DNA of 64,000 nt, taken from assembly GCF_017165765.1 (NCBI RefSeq), contig NZ_JAFGZD010000007.1, positions 124,001 to 188,000 of the forward strand. The letters are read 5' to 3'. Below are positions 56,407-64,000 of the stretch, one piece after another. A model generated the notes under the pieces. The model worked only from the letters and a program-made list of their open reading frames with translations. It did not search any database and was not told the DNA's origin. Every line of letters starts with the position of its first letter. Position 1 is the stretch's first letter. The stretch is from Pseudomonas capsici (lineage in GTDB: Bacteria > Pseudomonadota > Gammaproteobacteria > Pseudomonadales > Pseudomonadaceae). The translations under genes were made by a program, and so were the position numbers.

Positions 56407-57900
56407 ATGACCACTCTGACTCATGCTGACTGGGAAAAACGTGCCCAGGATTTGAAGATAGAAGGCCGCGCCTTCATCCATGGCGAATATACCGCCGCCG
56501 CTTCAGACGCCACTTTTGATTGCCTGAGCCCGGTTGATGGCCGCTTGCTGGCCAAAGTCGCCAGTTGCGATGCCGCCGACGCCCAGCGCGCTGTAGACAG
56601 TGCTCGCAGTGTATTCAATTCCGGTGCCTGGTCGCGTCTGGCACCGACCAAGCGCAAGGCTACGATGATCCGTTTCGCGGGCCTGCTGAAAAAGCACGTC
56701 GAAGAACTGGCCCTGCTTGAAACCCTGGACATGGGCAAGCCTATCAGCGACTCCTTCAATATCGATATTCCCGGCGCGGCCCAGGCGCTGAGCTGGAGTG
56801 GCGAGGCCATCGACAAGCTGTACGACGAAGTTGCCGCTACGCCCCACGACCAGTTGGGTCTGGTAACCCGTGAGCCCGTAGGTGTCGTGGCCGCCATTGT
56901 GCCGTGGAACTTCCCGCTGCTGATGGCCTGCTGGAAGCTGGGGCCTGCGCTGTCCACCGGTAACTCGGTAATTCTCAAGCCCTCGGAAAAGTCGCCACTG
57001 ACTGCCATCCGTATCGCGCAACTGGCGATTGAAGCCGGTATTCCGGCGGGCGTGCTCAACGTCCTGCCAGGGTATGGTCACACCGTGGGCAAGGCCCTGG
57101 CCCTGCATATGGATGTGGATACCGTGGTCTTCACCGGTTCGACCAAAATCGCCAGGCAATTGATGGTTTACGCGGGCGAGTCGAACATGAAGCGTGTCTG
57201 GCTCGAGGCGGGCGGCAAGAGCCCGAATATCGTGTTTGCCGACGCGCCGGATCTGCAGGCCGCAGCCGAAGCGGCAGCCAGCGCCATTGCCTTCAACCAG
57301 GGCGAAGTCTGCACGGCCGGTTCGCGACTGTTGGTCGAGCGCTCCATCAAGGATCGCTTCCTGCCGCTGGTGATCGAAGCTCTCAAGGCCTGGAAGCCAG
57401 GTAATCCGCTGGACCCGGCGACGACTGTCGGTGCGCTGGTCGATACCCAGCAGATGAACACGGTGCTGTCGTACATCGAGGCCGGTCACGCCGATGGTGC
57501 CAAGCTGGTTGCGGGCGGCAAGCGCATCCTGGAAGAAACGGGCGGCACTTATGTCGAGCCGACCATTTTCGATGGCGTGAACAACGCCATGAAAATCGCC
57601 CAGGAAGAAATCTTCGGGCCGGTACTCTCCGTCCTGACCTTTGACAGCGCCGAAGAAGCCATCCAGATCGCCAACGACACGCAATATGGTCTGGCTGCTG
57701 CGGTATGGACGGCGGACCTGTCCAAGGCGCACCTGACGGCCAAGGCATTGCGGGCCGGGAGCGTGTGGGTCAACCAGTATGACGGTGGCGACATGACTGC
57801 TCCGTTCGGTGGTTTCAAGCAGTCGGGCAACGGTCGCGACAAGTCGCTGCATGCGTTCGATAAATACACCGAGCTGAAATCGACCTGGATCAAGCTGTAA
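56407..57900 (+). CDS. kauB: Aldehyde dehydrogenase KauB/PuuC
   Basis: 497 residues, near identical by eye to P. aeruginosa KauB (MTTLTHADWEKRAQDLKIEGRAFIHGEYT), which oxidises 4-guanidinobutyraldehyde, 4-aminobutyraldehyde and gamma-glutamyl-aminobutyraldehyde in arginine/putrescine breakdown. The NAD site VPWNFPLL, general base Glu in LEAGGKSPN and catalytic Cys in NQGEVCTAG are intact. AAAGGAGG sits 8 nt before ATG 56407 and only 2 nt before ATG 56401, so the former is the start. Confidence 0.95.
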   Translation: MTTLTHADWEKRAQDLKIEGRAFIHGEYTAAASDATFDCLSPVDGRLLAKVASCDAADAQRAVDSARSVFNSGAWSRLAPTKRKATMIRFAGLLKKHVEELALLETLDMGKPISDSFNIDIPGAAQALSWSGEAIDKLYDEVAATPHDQLGLVTREPVGVVAAIVPWNFPLLMACWKLGPALSTGNSVILKPSEKSPLTAIRIAQLAIEAGIPAGVLNVLPGYGHTVGKALALHMDVDTVVFTGSTKIARQLMVYAGESNMKRVWLEAGGKSPNIVFADAPDLQAAAEAAASAIAFNQGEVCTAGSRLLVERSIKDRFLPLVIEALKAWKPGNPLDPATTVGALVDTQQMNTVLSYIEAGHADGAKLVAGGKRILEETGGTYVEPTIFDGVNNAMKIAQEEIFGPVLSVLTFDSAEEAIQIANDTQYGLAAAVWTADLSKAHLTAKALRAGSVWVNQYDGGDMTAPFGGFKQSGNGRDKSLHAFDKYTELKSTWIKL

Positions 57901-57925
57901 ACACGGTTTTGTAAGCCTGGATCTC

Positions 57926-58011
57926 TAGGAGGGCCTTGGCCGCGACAGCCAGTTCAGGCGCTGAGAATGCCTTGCCTGCAAGCGGGTCGTCGCGGCCACG
58001 GCCTCTTCCAC
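57926..58011. repeat. REPIN (paired REP sequences)
   Basis: TAGGAGGGCCTTGGCCGCGA at 57926-57945 faces the imperfect complement TCGCGGCCACGGCCTC.. at 57990-58011. It lies between kauB and the MFS gene and is the same family as the copy at 52859-52948, with more mismatches. Confidence 0.8.
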
Positions 58012-58067
58012 AAGTGACCGGTTTGCCAGTTGTCATTGAACACTTCTTGACCCGTCGGAGCAGGGAA

Positions 58068-59216
58068 ATGCGTTGGGGTACATATTTCGCCGTGCTGGCC
58101 TCGGTTCTGAGTGTCGGCCTGGCGGTGGGCGTCAGCATGCCGCTGGTGTCATTGCGGCTGGAAAGCTGGGGCTATGGCACGTTTGCCATCGGGATCATGG
58201 CGGCGATGCCTGCCATCGGTGTGCTGCTCGGGGCCGGGCTGGCGAGTCGGCTGGCCTCACACTTCGGCACGGCGAACCTGATGCGTCTGTGTCTGTGGGC
58301 TGGCGCGTTCTCGGTCGGGCTGCTGGCGCTGTTGCCCTATTACGGGGTCTGGCTGGTCTTGCGCCTGATGCTGGGCGTTATCCTGACCATCGTTTTCATC
58401 CTGGGTGAAAGCTGGATCAACCAGTTGGTGATCGAGCGTTTGCGTGGCCGTCTGGTCGCGCTGTATGGCAGTAGCTATGCCTTGAGCCAACTGGCCGGGC
58501 CGCTGTTGCTGGGGGCGATCGGTACTCAGGCCGATTATGGTTTCTGGATCGGTGTGGCACTGCTGGTCAGTTCACCCTTGTTGTTGCTCGGGCGCAGCGG
58601 CGCTCCAGATACCGAGGCCTGTTCGGTGACGTTCCGGGATTTGCTTGGCTTCTGCCGTGGCATGCCCGCCATTGCCTGGGCGGTTTCACTGTTTGCCGCA
58701 TTCGAGGCGCTGATCCTGACGCTCTTGCCTGTCTACAGTCTGCGCCAGGGCTTCACGCCGGAAATCGCCTTGATGATGGTCAGCACCGTGGTGGTCGGTG
58801 ATGCACTGCTGCAGTTACCCATCGGCCTGCTGGCTGATCGTGTCTCGCGGCGCGCCCTTTTCTCGGGGTGTGCGGGTGCTCTGCTGGCTTCCAGCCTGAT
58901 GATCCCGCTACTGATCGATACTGTGCTGATCTGGCCGCTGTGGGTGCTGTTTGGTGCCAGTGCAGGTGGTCTGTTCACCCTGTCGCTGATTCTGATTGGC
59001 GAGCGCTATCGCGATGATGCGCTGGTGCGCGCCAATGCTCATGTAGCCCAGTTATGGGGAATCGGCTGCCTGCTCGGGCCGTTGGTGGCGGGTGCCGGCA
59101 GCCAGTGGGTCAGTGGACATGCCCTGCCATTGATGATGGCCGCCGGGGCATTCGGGCTCGTGGTTCTGTCGTTGCGAAACAATGCTTTTGGCGGCAAGCA
59201 AACGGTTGTCGCTTAA
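58068..59216 (+). CDS. MFS transporter
   Basis: 382 residues, twelve predicted membrane helices. It resembles YcaD-type major facilitator proteins (LRLMLGVILTIVFILGESWINQLVIERLRGRLVALYGSSYALSQLAGPLLLGAIG). GLLADRVSRR is the conserved loop after helix 8. Substrate unknown. ATG 58068 follows GGAGCAGGGA; an upstream in-frame start at 57936 would encode the REPIN and is rejected. Its stop overlaps the convergent phospholipase gene. Confidence 0.9.
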   Translation: MRWGTYFAVLASVLSVGLAVGVSMPLVSLRLESWGYGTFAIGIMAAMPAIGVLLGAGLASRLASHFGTANLMRLCLWAGAFSVGLLALLPYYGVWLVLRLMLGVILTIVFILGESWINQLVIERLRGRLVALYGSSYALSQLAGPLLLGAIGTQADYGFWIGVALLVSSPLLLLGRSGAPDTEACSVTFRDLLGFCRGMPAIAWAVSLFAAFEALILTLLPVYSLRQGFTPEIALMMVSTVVVGDALLQLPIGLLADRVSRRALFSGCAGALLASSLMIPLLIDTVLIWPLWVLFGASAGGLFTLSLILIGERYRDDALVRANAHVAQLWGIGCLLGPLVAGAGSQWVSGHALPLMMAAGAFGLVVLSLRNNAFGGKQTVVA

Positions 59217-60790
59217 AGCATCTTTTCCAGGCCAATGGCTTTGCTGACCCAGGCGTTCATGCGCCGCCACCAGCCGCCCGGCTCCTTGTGCAGGGTATGC
59301 ATCTGGCCGTTGTCTTCGGTGACCCACACCACCTGGCCATTCTCCAGTTTCACTTCATAGCTCAGGTTCGGGGCCATGCCTTGCAGGGTCAGCTGGCGAA
59401 GCTCTTCGGCCAGTTTCGGGCTATCGACCAATACGCCCACTTCGGTGTTCCACAGCACCGAGCGCGGGTCGAAATTGAACGAGCCGACAAAGATTTTCTG
59501 CCGGTCGAAGATCATCGCCTTGCTGTGCAGGCTTGAGTCGGAACTGGTGAGGAACGAGCTTTTCTTGAACAGTTTCGGGCCGCTGCCGCCGGTTCCCGTG
59601 TCGCCGGGCTGGCGGCGCAGTTCGAAGAGTTTCACGTCATGTTCCAGCAGCGCCTTGCGATAGGGCGCATAGCCACCGTGTACCGCAGGCACATCGGTGG
59701 CCTCCAGTGAGTTGGTCAGCAGGCTCACGGACACACCGGCGTCCGCACGGTTGGTGAGGTACAGCAAGCCAGCCTCGCCCGGCACGAAGTACGCCGAAAT
59801 CAGCATCAATTCCTGATGTGCCTTCAGCAGCTCGGGAGCCAGTTGCGTGGTGAGCAGCAGATGCGGGTCAGGCTCCCCGCGTGCCAGGACCTTGGTCGGC
59901 GCGTCCCACAAGGCCTGGTTATGGGCCCAGACCAGTTCGTTGAGCCAGATGTTCAGGCTGGGCCGGGTCTTGTAACTCATCAGCCGCTCATACAGGGCCT
60001 TGTGCTGCTGATGGGCCTCTTCCAGCGATTTGGCCAGGCGTTTGCGGGCCTTCGCCAGATCCTTGGTAGTGGGCAGGATGTACATGAACGCATCGATGGG
60101 TTTGCTCAGTGTGCTGTTCCAGTACTGATCGAAGCTGTGTCCCAGTTGCTCGGCGACCGGCCCGACACTGAGCATGTCGATATCGGTGAAATTCATATTG
60201 GGTTCGGCATCGAAATACTCGTCGCCCAGATTGCGCCCGCCGACGATGGCCACGCTGCTGTCTGCCAGCCACAACTTGTTGTGCATGCGCCGGTGTTGCT
60301 GCGAGAGGTTCATCAGTCGCCCTACACTGCGGGTCACGCCGGTTTCACGACCAAGGTTCTGCGGATTGAACAGACGGATCTGGATATTCGGGTGGGCGGC
60401 GAGGGTGGCGATGGGCTGATCGAGGCCGTCGCTGGTGGTGTCATCCAGCAGGATCCGCACACGAACTCCGCGATCTGCGGCCTTTAGCAGCTCATCGATC
60501 AGGGCTCGGGTGCTCAGGCCGTCATGCACGATGTAGTACTGCAGATCCAGGCTGCTTTTGGCATTGCGGATCAGCTCGGCACGGGCCATGAACGCATCGG
60601 TGCTTTCGGGCAGCAGGCGGAATCCCGAGCGCCCTTCATGGGGCATTGCCAGGGCCTGGATCGAGCGCCCGAACTCGGACGTTGAAGGTGCCAGGGCCTG
60701 GCTTGGCTCGTTGGGAACGCTGAAGTGAGTGCAGCCACTGACGCTCAGCGCAACCAGCAGGCAAAGGGGCAAGGCCCATGATTTATTCAA
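59213..60790 (-). CDS. Phospholipase D-family lipoprotein (cardiolipin synthase C-like)
   Basis: 525 residues. The signal ends ALSVSGC, giving a lipoprotein at about Cys20. Two HKD motifs, HNKLWLAD with GGRNLGDEYF and HSKAMIFD with GSFNFDPRS, form the bipartite active site. Length and pattern match ClsC/YmdC-like proteins that make cardiolipin from phosphatidylglycerol and phosphatidylethanolamine, but lipid anchoring suggests a periplasmic-facing enzyme. The stop codon overlaps that of the convergent MFS gene by 3 bases. Confidence 0.88.
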   Translation of the reverse strand: MNKSWALPLCLLVALSVSGCTHFSVPNEPSQALAPSTSEFGRSIQALAMPHEGRSGFRLLPESTDAFMARAELIRNAKSSLDLQYYIVHDGLSTRALIDELLKAADRGVRVRILLDDTTSDGLDQPIATLAAHPNIQIRLFNPQNLGRETGVTRSVGRLMNLSQQHRRMHNKLWLADSSVAIVGGRNLGDEYFDAEPNMNFTDIDMLSVGPVAEQLGHSFDQYWNSTLSKPIDAFMYILPTTKDLAKARKRLAKSLEEAHQQHKALYERLMSYKTRPSLNIWLNELVWAHNQALWDAPTKVLARGEPDPHLLLTTQLAPELLKAHQELMLISAYFVPGEAGLLYLTNRADAGVSVSLLTNSLEATDVPAVHGGYAPYRKALLEHDVKLFELRRQPGDTGTGGSGPKLFKKSSFLTSSDSSLHSKAMIFDRQKIFVGSFNFDPRSVLWNTEVGVLVDSPKLAEELRQLTLQGMAPNLSYEVKLENGQVVWVTEDNGQMHTLHKEPGGWWRRMNAWVSKAIGLEKML

Positions 60791-60856
60791 ATTCTTGTCC
60801 GTCAGGCAGGTTTCGCATGCGATATGACCCTGAAATGGCGGAAAGATTTTCAGATT

Positions 60857-62278
60857 TCAGTCGGTTTGTGCACTCATTTTCGCAATGGTCAGGCCGATCT
60901 GGCGTACGGCGCTCTCGATTTCCGGTGTCGGCTTGGGGGCGAAGTTCATGCGCAGGCAGTTCCGGTATTTCCCGGAGGCCGAGAAAATGCTGCCCACGGC
61001 GATCTGGACATTGTGTTCCAGCAGGGCACGATTGAGGCGCAGTGTGTCGAAGTCTTCCGCCAGTTCCACCCACAGCATGAAGCCGCCCTGAGGACGGCTG
61101 ACCCGTGTGCCTTCGGGGAAGTAACGCATCACCCAATCGATCATCTGGTCGCGACTGCGCTGGTATTGCGTGCGCATGCGTCGCAGATGCGGCTCGTAGT
61201 GGCCGCCCTGGAGAAATTCGGCAATCGCCAGTTGCGGTTGGGGGGCCGTGGAGCCGGTGCCGATGTATTTCATGTGCAGCACACGTTCCAGATAACGCCC
61301 CGGCGCAACCCAGCCGACGCGTAACCCGGGGGCGAGGCTCTTGGAAAACGAACTGCACAGCAGGACGCGACCATCCTCATCGAAAGACTTGATGGTGCGC
61401 GGGCGAGGGTAGTTGAAGGCCAGGTCGCCATACACATCGTCTTCGATGATCGCCACGTCGAAGCGCTGCGCGAGTGTCAGCAAGGCGCGTTTGCGTGATT
61501 CGGGCATTACGTAGCCCAGTGGATTGTTGCAATTGGGCGTCAGTTGTATGGCCTTGATGGGCCATTGTTCCAACGCCAGTTCCAAGGCTTCGAGACTGAT
61601 CCCGGTTATGGGGTCGGTGGGGATTTCAAGCGCCTTCATGCCCAGCCCCTTCAGGGTCTGCATGGCGCCGAAGAAGCTGGGCGAGTCCACGGCCACGATG
61701 TCGCCCGGCGAGCAGATGGCGCGGATGCTCGCCGACAAGGCTTCGTGACAGCCCGTGGTGATGATCAGGTCGTTGGCGGTGAGGTTGCAGCCTGAATCCA
61801 GGAGCAGTCGCGCAATCTGTTCGCGAAGTGTATGGGCTCCGTAGATATTGTCGTAATACAGACTGGCCATGCTTTGATGACGGCTCAACTTGCTGAGCGA
61901 ACGCATCAGTGGCTTGAGCGTCGGGCTGCTGATATCCGGCATGCCGCGTCCCAGCTGGGTAACCGCATTGGCAGGTGAGACCCGAATCAGGTCCAGCACC
62001 TGTTCCCATTGGGAAATATCCACCGGTCGTTGTGCCGGGCGACCAACGGCCGGGAGTGCCGGAGCCTTTCTGCTGGCGGGCACGAAATAGCCGGACTTGG
62101 GTTTCGGAGCCGCCAGACCGCTGTCCTCCAGCACCCGATACGCCTGTTGTACGGTACTCAGGCTGACACCGTGCTCAAGGCTCAGCGCCCGAACCGACGG
62201 TAAGCGGTCTCCCGGACGATAAAAGCCGTTTTCAATGCGTGAGCCAAGCAGTTCGGCGAGGTTGACGTAAAGCGTCAT
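60857..62278 (-). CDS. MocR-type GntR/aminotransferase transcription regulator
   Basis: 473 residues. N-terminal winged helix of the GntR type (LLGSRIENGFYRPGDRLPSVRALSLEHGVSLSTVQQAYRVLEDSGLAAPKPKSGYFV) and a C-terminal fold type I aminotransferase domain with the PLP lysine in SSFSKSLAPGLRVGW, plus EDDVYGDLAF. MocR proteins are PLP-sensing regulators binding direct repeats. Divergent from a DUF1127 gene with repeated TAATGGTTT in between. A 20-residue in-frame extension upstream is unlikely. Confidence 0.92.
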   Translation of the reverse strand: MTLYVNLAELLGSRIENGFYRPGDRLPSVRALSLEHGVSLSTVQQAYRVLEDSGLAAPKPKSGYFVPASRKAPALPAVGRPAQRPVDISQWEQVLDLIRVSPANAVTQLGRGMPDISSPTLKPLMRSLSKLSRHQSMASLYYDNIYGAHTLREQIARLLLDSGCNLTANDLIITTGCHEALSASIRAICSPGDIVAVDSPSFFGAMQTLKGLGMKALEIPTDPITGISLEALELALEQWPIKAIQLTPNCNNPLGYVMPESRKRALLTLAQRFDVAIIEDDVYGDLAFNYPRPRTIKSFDEDGRVLLCSSFSKSLAPGLRVGWVAPGRYLERVLHMKYIGTGSTAPQPQLAIAEFLQGGHYEPHLRRMRTQYQRSRDQMIDWVMRYFPEGTRVSRPQGGFMLWVELAEDFDTLRLNRALLEHNVQIAVGSIFSASGKYRNCLRMNFAPKPTPEIESAVRQIGLTIAKMSAQTD

Positions 62279-62348
62279 GGCGTACTCTGGAAGGTTGTGG
62301 GGCGCAGAAGCAATACAGATTGGGCAAAAATATAGCATTCAGTGCCGA

Positions 62349-62412
62349 TTATGGCTTTTCTGTATGTAAATAAATAATGGTTTTTGAATCTGTAATGGTT
62401 TGCCGGGACAAT
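62349..62412 (+). promoter_or_regulatory. Direct-repeat operator and promoter between MocR and DUF1127 genes
   Basis: TAATGGTTT at 62375-62383 and 62393-62401 (18-bp period), with a related TTATGGCTTT at 62349-62358. TTGAAT (62384-62389) and GACAAT (62407-62412) form a 17-bp-spaced promoter toward the DUF1127 gene. One repeat abuts its -35 and the next lies in the spacer. MocR regulators use such direct repeats. Confidence 0.5.
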
Positions 62413-62452
62413 TCATCATGACATCACACCAAAACGTGATGGAGGGTTGAAA

Positions 62453-62686
62453 ATGAACGGGCTCAGCGATGTGCGTCTAGCGCTTCACAGCCAGCAACGG
62501 GAAGAGAAAAGTCTGGCCAGGGTCAGTGCGAGCTCCCCACCTTGCATGAGCCGCTGGGCGCTGTATCGTCATCGCTGGACCACCCGTCACGCACTGCTGA
62601 AGCTGACCGACGATCAGCTTCGCGACATCGGACTCGATGCCGGGCAGGCCATGGCCGAAGCCATGAAGCCCTTCTGGAAGGTTTGA
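62453..62686 (+). CDS. DUF1127 (YjiS-like) small basic protein
   Basis: 77 residues. The C-terminal DUF1127 motif reads WALYRHRWTTRHALLKLTDDQLRDIGLDAGQAMAEAMKPFW. In other bacteria such small proteins bind RNA or affect phosphate/carbon responses; the role here is unknown. GGAGGG lies 7 nt before ATG 62453; a TTG two codons upstream is not needed. Ends 1 bp before the convergent oxidase gene. Likely regulated by the divergent MocR protein. Confidence 0.85.
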   Translation: MNGLSDVRLALHSQQREEKSLARVSASSPPCMSRWALYRHRWTTRHALLKLTDDQLRDIGLDAGQAMAEAMKPFWKV

Positions 62687-62687
62687 G

Positions 62688-63989
62688 TCAGCGCAGTTCC
62701 TTGAGCCGATGCCAGAGCATCCCCAGTGCCAGCAGCGGCGAGCGCAGGTACTTGCCGCCGGGGAAGGTCATGTGCGGGACTCTGGCAAACAACTCGAAGC
62801 CATCGCTGTGCTGACCGGCGATGGCCTCTGCCAGTAGCCTGCCTGCCAGGTGTGTGGCATTGAGGCCATGGCCCGCATAGGCCTGGGCATAGAACACGTT
62901 CGGCTTGTCTTTGAGCTGGCCGATCTGCGGCAGGCGGTTGGCACCGATGCCGATCATTCCACCCCATTGATAATCGATCTTCACATTGGCCAGTTGCGGG
63001 AAGACCTCCAGCATCTTGGGCCGCATGTAGGCCGCGATATCCTGTGGATCGCGCCCCGAGTAGTGACAGGCACCACCGAACAGCAGGCGTCGGTCGGCCG
63101 AGAGCCGGTAGTAGTCCACTGTTACCCGCTGGTCACAGATCGCCATGTCCCGGGGAATCAGTTCGGCTGCCTGTGCCGGGCTCAGTGGTTCTGTCGCAAT
63201 GATGTAGCTGCCGGCGGGCAGCACCTTGCCGCCCAGTTCCGGGTTCAGGTCATTCATGTAGGCGTTGCAGCACAGCACCAGAGTCCCGGCCTGTACCGAG
63301 CCCGAGTCGGTATGCACCTTGACCTGCGGGCCATAGTCGATGCGCGCCACGCTCGAATGTTCGAACAGTCTGACGCCGAGCGCCTGGGCGGCGGCAGCTT
63401 CGCCCAGCGCCAGATTCAAGGGATGCAGATGCCCGGACCCCATGTCGATCATGCCGCCGACATAGCGATCCGAGCCCACTACGCTGTGCATCTGCTCCGG
63501 CTGGACCAGTTGCAGGCTGTGGCGATAACCCAGGCTGCGCAACTCTTCGAGTTCTTCAGCGAAGCCGGCCAAATCACGCGGCTTGTTGGCCACGTCGCAA
63601 TAACCCCATTTCAGATCGCAGTCGATGCCATGGCGTTCGATCCGCTGGCGGACGATTTCCACGGCCTCGATCCCCATCAGCTTGAGCTGGCGCACGCCGT
63701 CATGGCCGATGACGGATGTGAACTGTTCAAGGTCATGGCCGACGCCACGGATCAATTGCCCGCCATTGCGTCCGCTGGCACCCCAGCCGATTCTGCGGGC
63801 TTCCAGCAGGGCCACGCTCAAACCGCGCTCGGCTAGCTCAATGGCCGTGTTCAGCCCCGAGAACCCACCACCGACCACGCACACATCCACTTTCAGCTCG
63901 CCTTTCAGCGCAGGATAATCCGTGTGCGGATGGCTGCTGGCGGCGTAGTAAGAGGCGGCATGCTGGTTGTAGTGAACGCGGGCGTTCAT
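62688..63989 (-). CDS. FAD-dependent amine oxidase, PuuB/OrdL-like
   Basis: 433 residues of the DAO/GlyOx family. FAD-binding VDVCVVGGGFSGLNTAIELAERGLSVALLEARRIGWGASGRNGGQ is near the N-terminus, with FYAQAYAGHGLNATHLAG near the C-terminus. It resembles gamma-glutamylputrescine oxidase PuuB, which deaminates glutamylated polyamines to aldehydes that KauB/PuuC could oxidise. KauB lies 6 kb away, so a shared pathway is plausible. The start MNARVHYNQHAASYYAAS lies 12 bp from the window edge, so upstream signals are not visible. Confidence 0.88.
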   Translation of the reverse strand: MNARVHYNQHAASYYAASSHPHTDYPALKGELKVDVCVVGGGFSGLNTAIELAERGLSVALLEARRIGWGASGRNGGQLIRGVGHDLEQFTSVIGHDGVRQLKLMGIEAVEIVRQRIERHGIDCDLKWGYCDVANKPRDLAGFAEELEELRSLGYRHSLQLVQPEQMHSVVGSDRYVGGMIDMGSGHLHPLNLALGEAAAAQALGVRLFEHSSVARIDYGPQVKVHTDSGSVQAGTLVLCCNAYMNDLNPELGGKVLPAGSYIIATEPLSPAQAAELIPRDMAICDQRVTVDYYRLSADRRLLFGGACHYSGRDPQDIAAYMRPKMLEVFPQLANVKIDYQWGGMIGIGANRLPQIGQLKDKPNVFYAQAYAGHGLNATHLAGRLLAEAIAGQHSDGFELFARVPHMTFPGGKYLRSPLLALGMLWHRLKELR

Positions 63990-64000
63990 GAATTGATCCT

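Noticed and set aside
59213..59216. Overlapping stop codons of MFS and phospholipase genes as a regulatory feature
   Set aside because: Convergent stop overlaps through TTAA are common by chance in compact genomes; nothing else supports a function.

Overview
The window is a stretch of Pseudomonas chromosome, most like the P. syringae / P. cichorii end of the genus. Three things support this. Neighbourhoods are typical of the genus: rpoZ-spoT, gmk-yicC-rph, crc/pyrE, argB-algC-dut-coaBC/radC and rpmB-rpmG. Several proteins (Crc, KauB, McpS-type and PctA-type chemoreceptors, uronate dehydrogenase) read like close Pseudomonas orthologues. The intergenic repeats are of the Pseudomonas REP type. 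I see no prophage, insertion sequence, CRISPR array, tRNA or rRNA.

Layout. 1-8.6 kb: partial exbB with a Fur-box-like site, an SDR protein, then a minus-strand housekeeping run (lipoprotein, ridA, spoT, rpoZ, gmk, yicC) and rph on the plus strand. 8.6-15 kb: three chemoreceptors, one PctA-like dCACHE receptor and two tandem McpS/HBM-type paralogues, the first behind a FliA-type promoter. 15-27 kb: an O-polysaccharide region. On the plus strand a three-gene GT2 / small flippase / GT-C-like set resembles Gtr lateral-glycosylation systems. On the minus strand are a GT2, the ABC exporter Wzm-Wzt with a C-terminal carbohydrate-binding domain, and a 1457-residue protein. I read that protein as a WbdD-like methyltransferase-kinase-coiled-coil chain terminator fused to two GT2 domains. 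GDP-D-rhamnose genes (rmd, gmd) lie at 42-44 kb and algC at 48-50 kb, so the parts of a rhamnan O-antigen pathway are spread across the window.

27-33 kb: an odd PPP-family phosphatase, then a hexuronate utilisation operon (udh, aldarolactonase, TRAP dctPQM) behind a FadR-type operator. 33-35 kb: an ECF11 sigma factor with a ChrR-type zinc/cupin anti-sigma factor and a matching promoter. 35-42 kb: stand-alone aroA, a PAS protein with a REC-CheC phosphatase, a Xre-RES toxin-antitoxin pair, mltA and a BdlA-like PAS-PAS-MCP protein. 44-56 kb: crc, pyrE, argB, an AlgC with a membrane sensor-like N-terminus, dut, coaBC, radC, a peptide-binding protein, rpmB-rpmG, an I78-type inhibitor and a cupin. 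56-64 kb: kauB, an MFS transporter, a phospholipase D lipoprotein, a MocR regulator divergent from a DUF1127 gene, and a PuuB/OrdL-type oxidase.

The strongest candidate for something under-described is the multidomain terminator/glycosyltransferase with its ABC exporter and the neighbouring Gtr-like module. Secondary candidates are the PPP phosphatase with substituted metal ligands, the sensor-like AlgC extension, the AP2-like protein beside the O-antigen locus, and an inverted-repeat element present in two forms, one of them inside the O-antigen operon.
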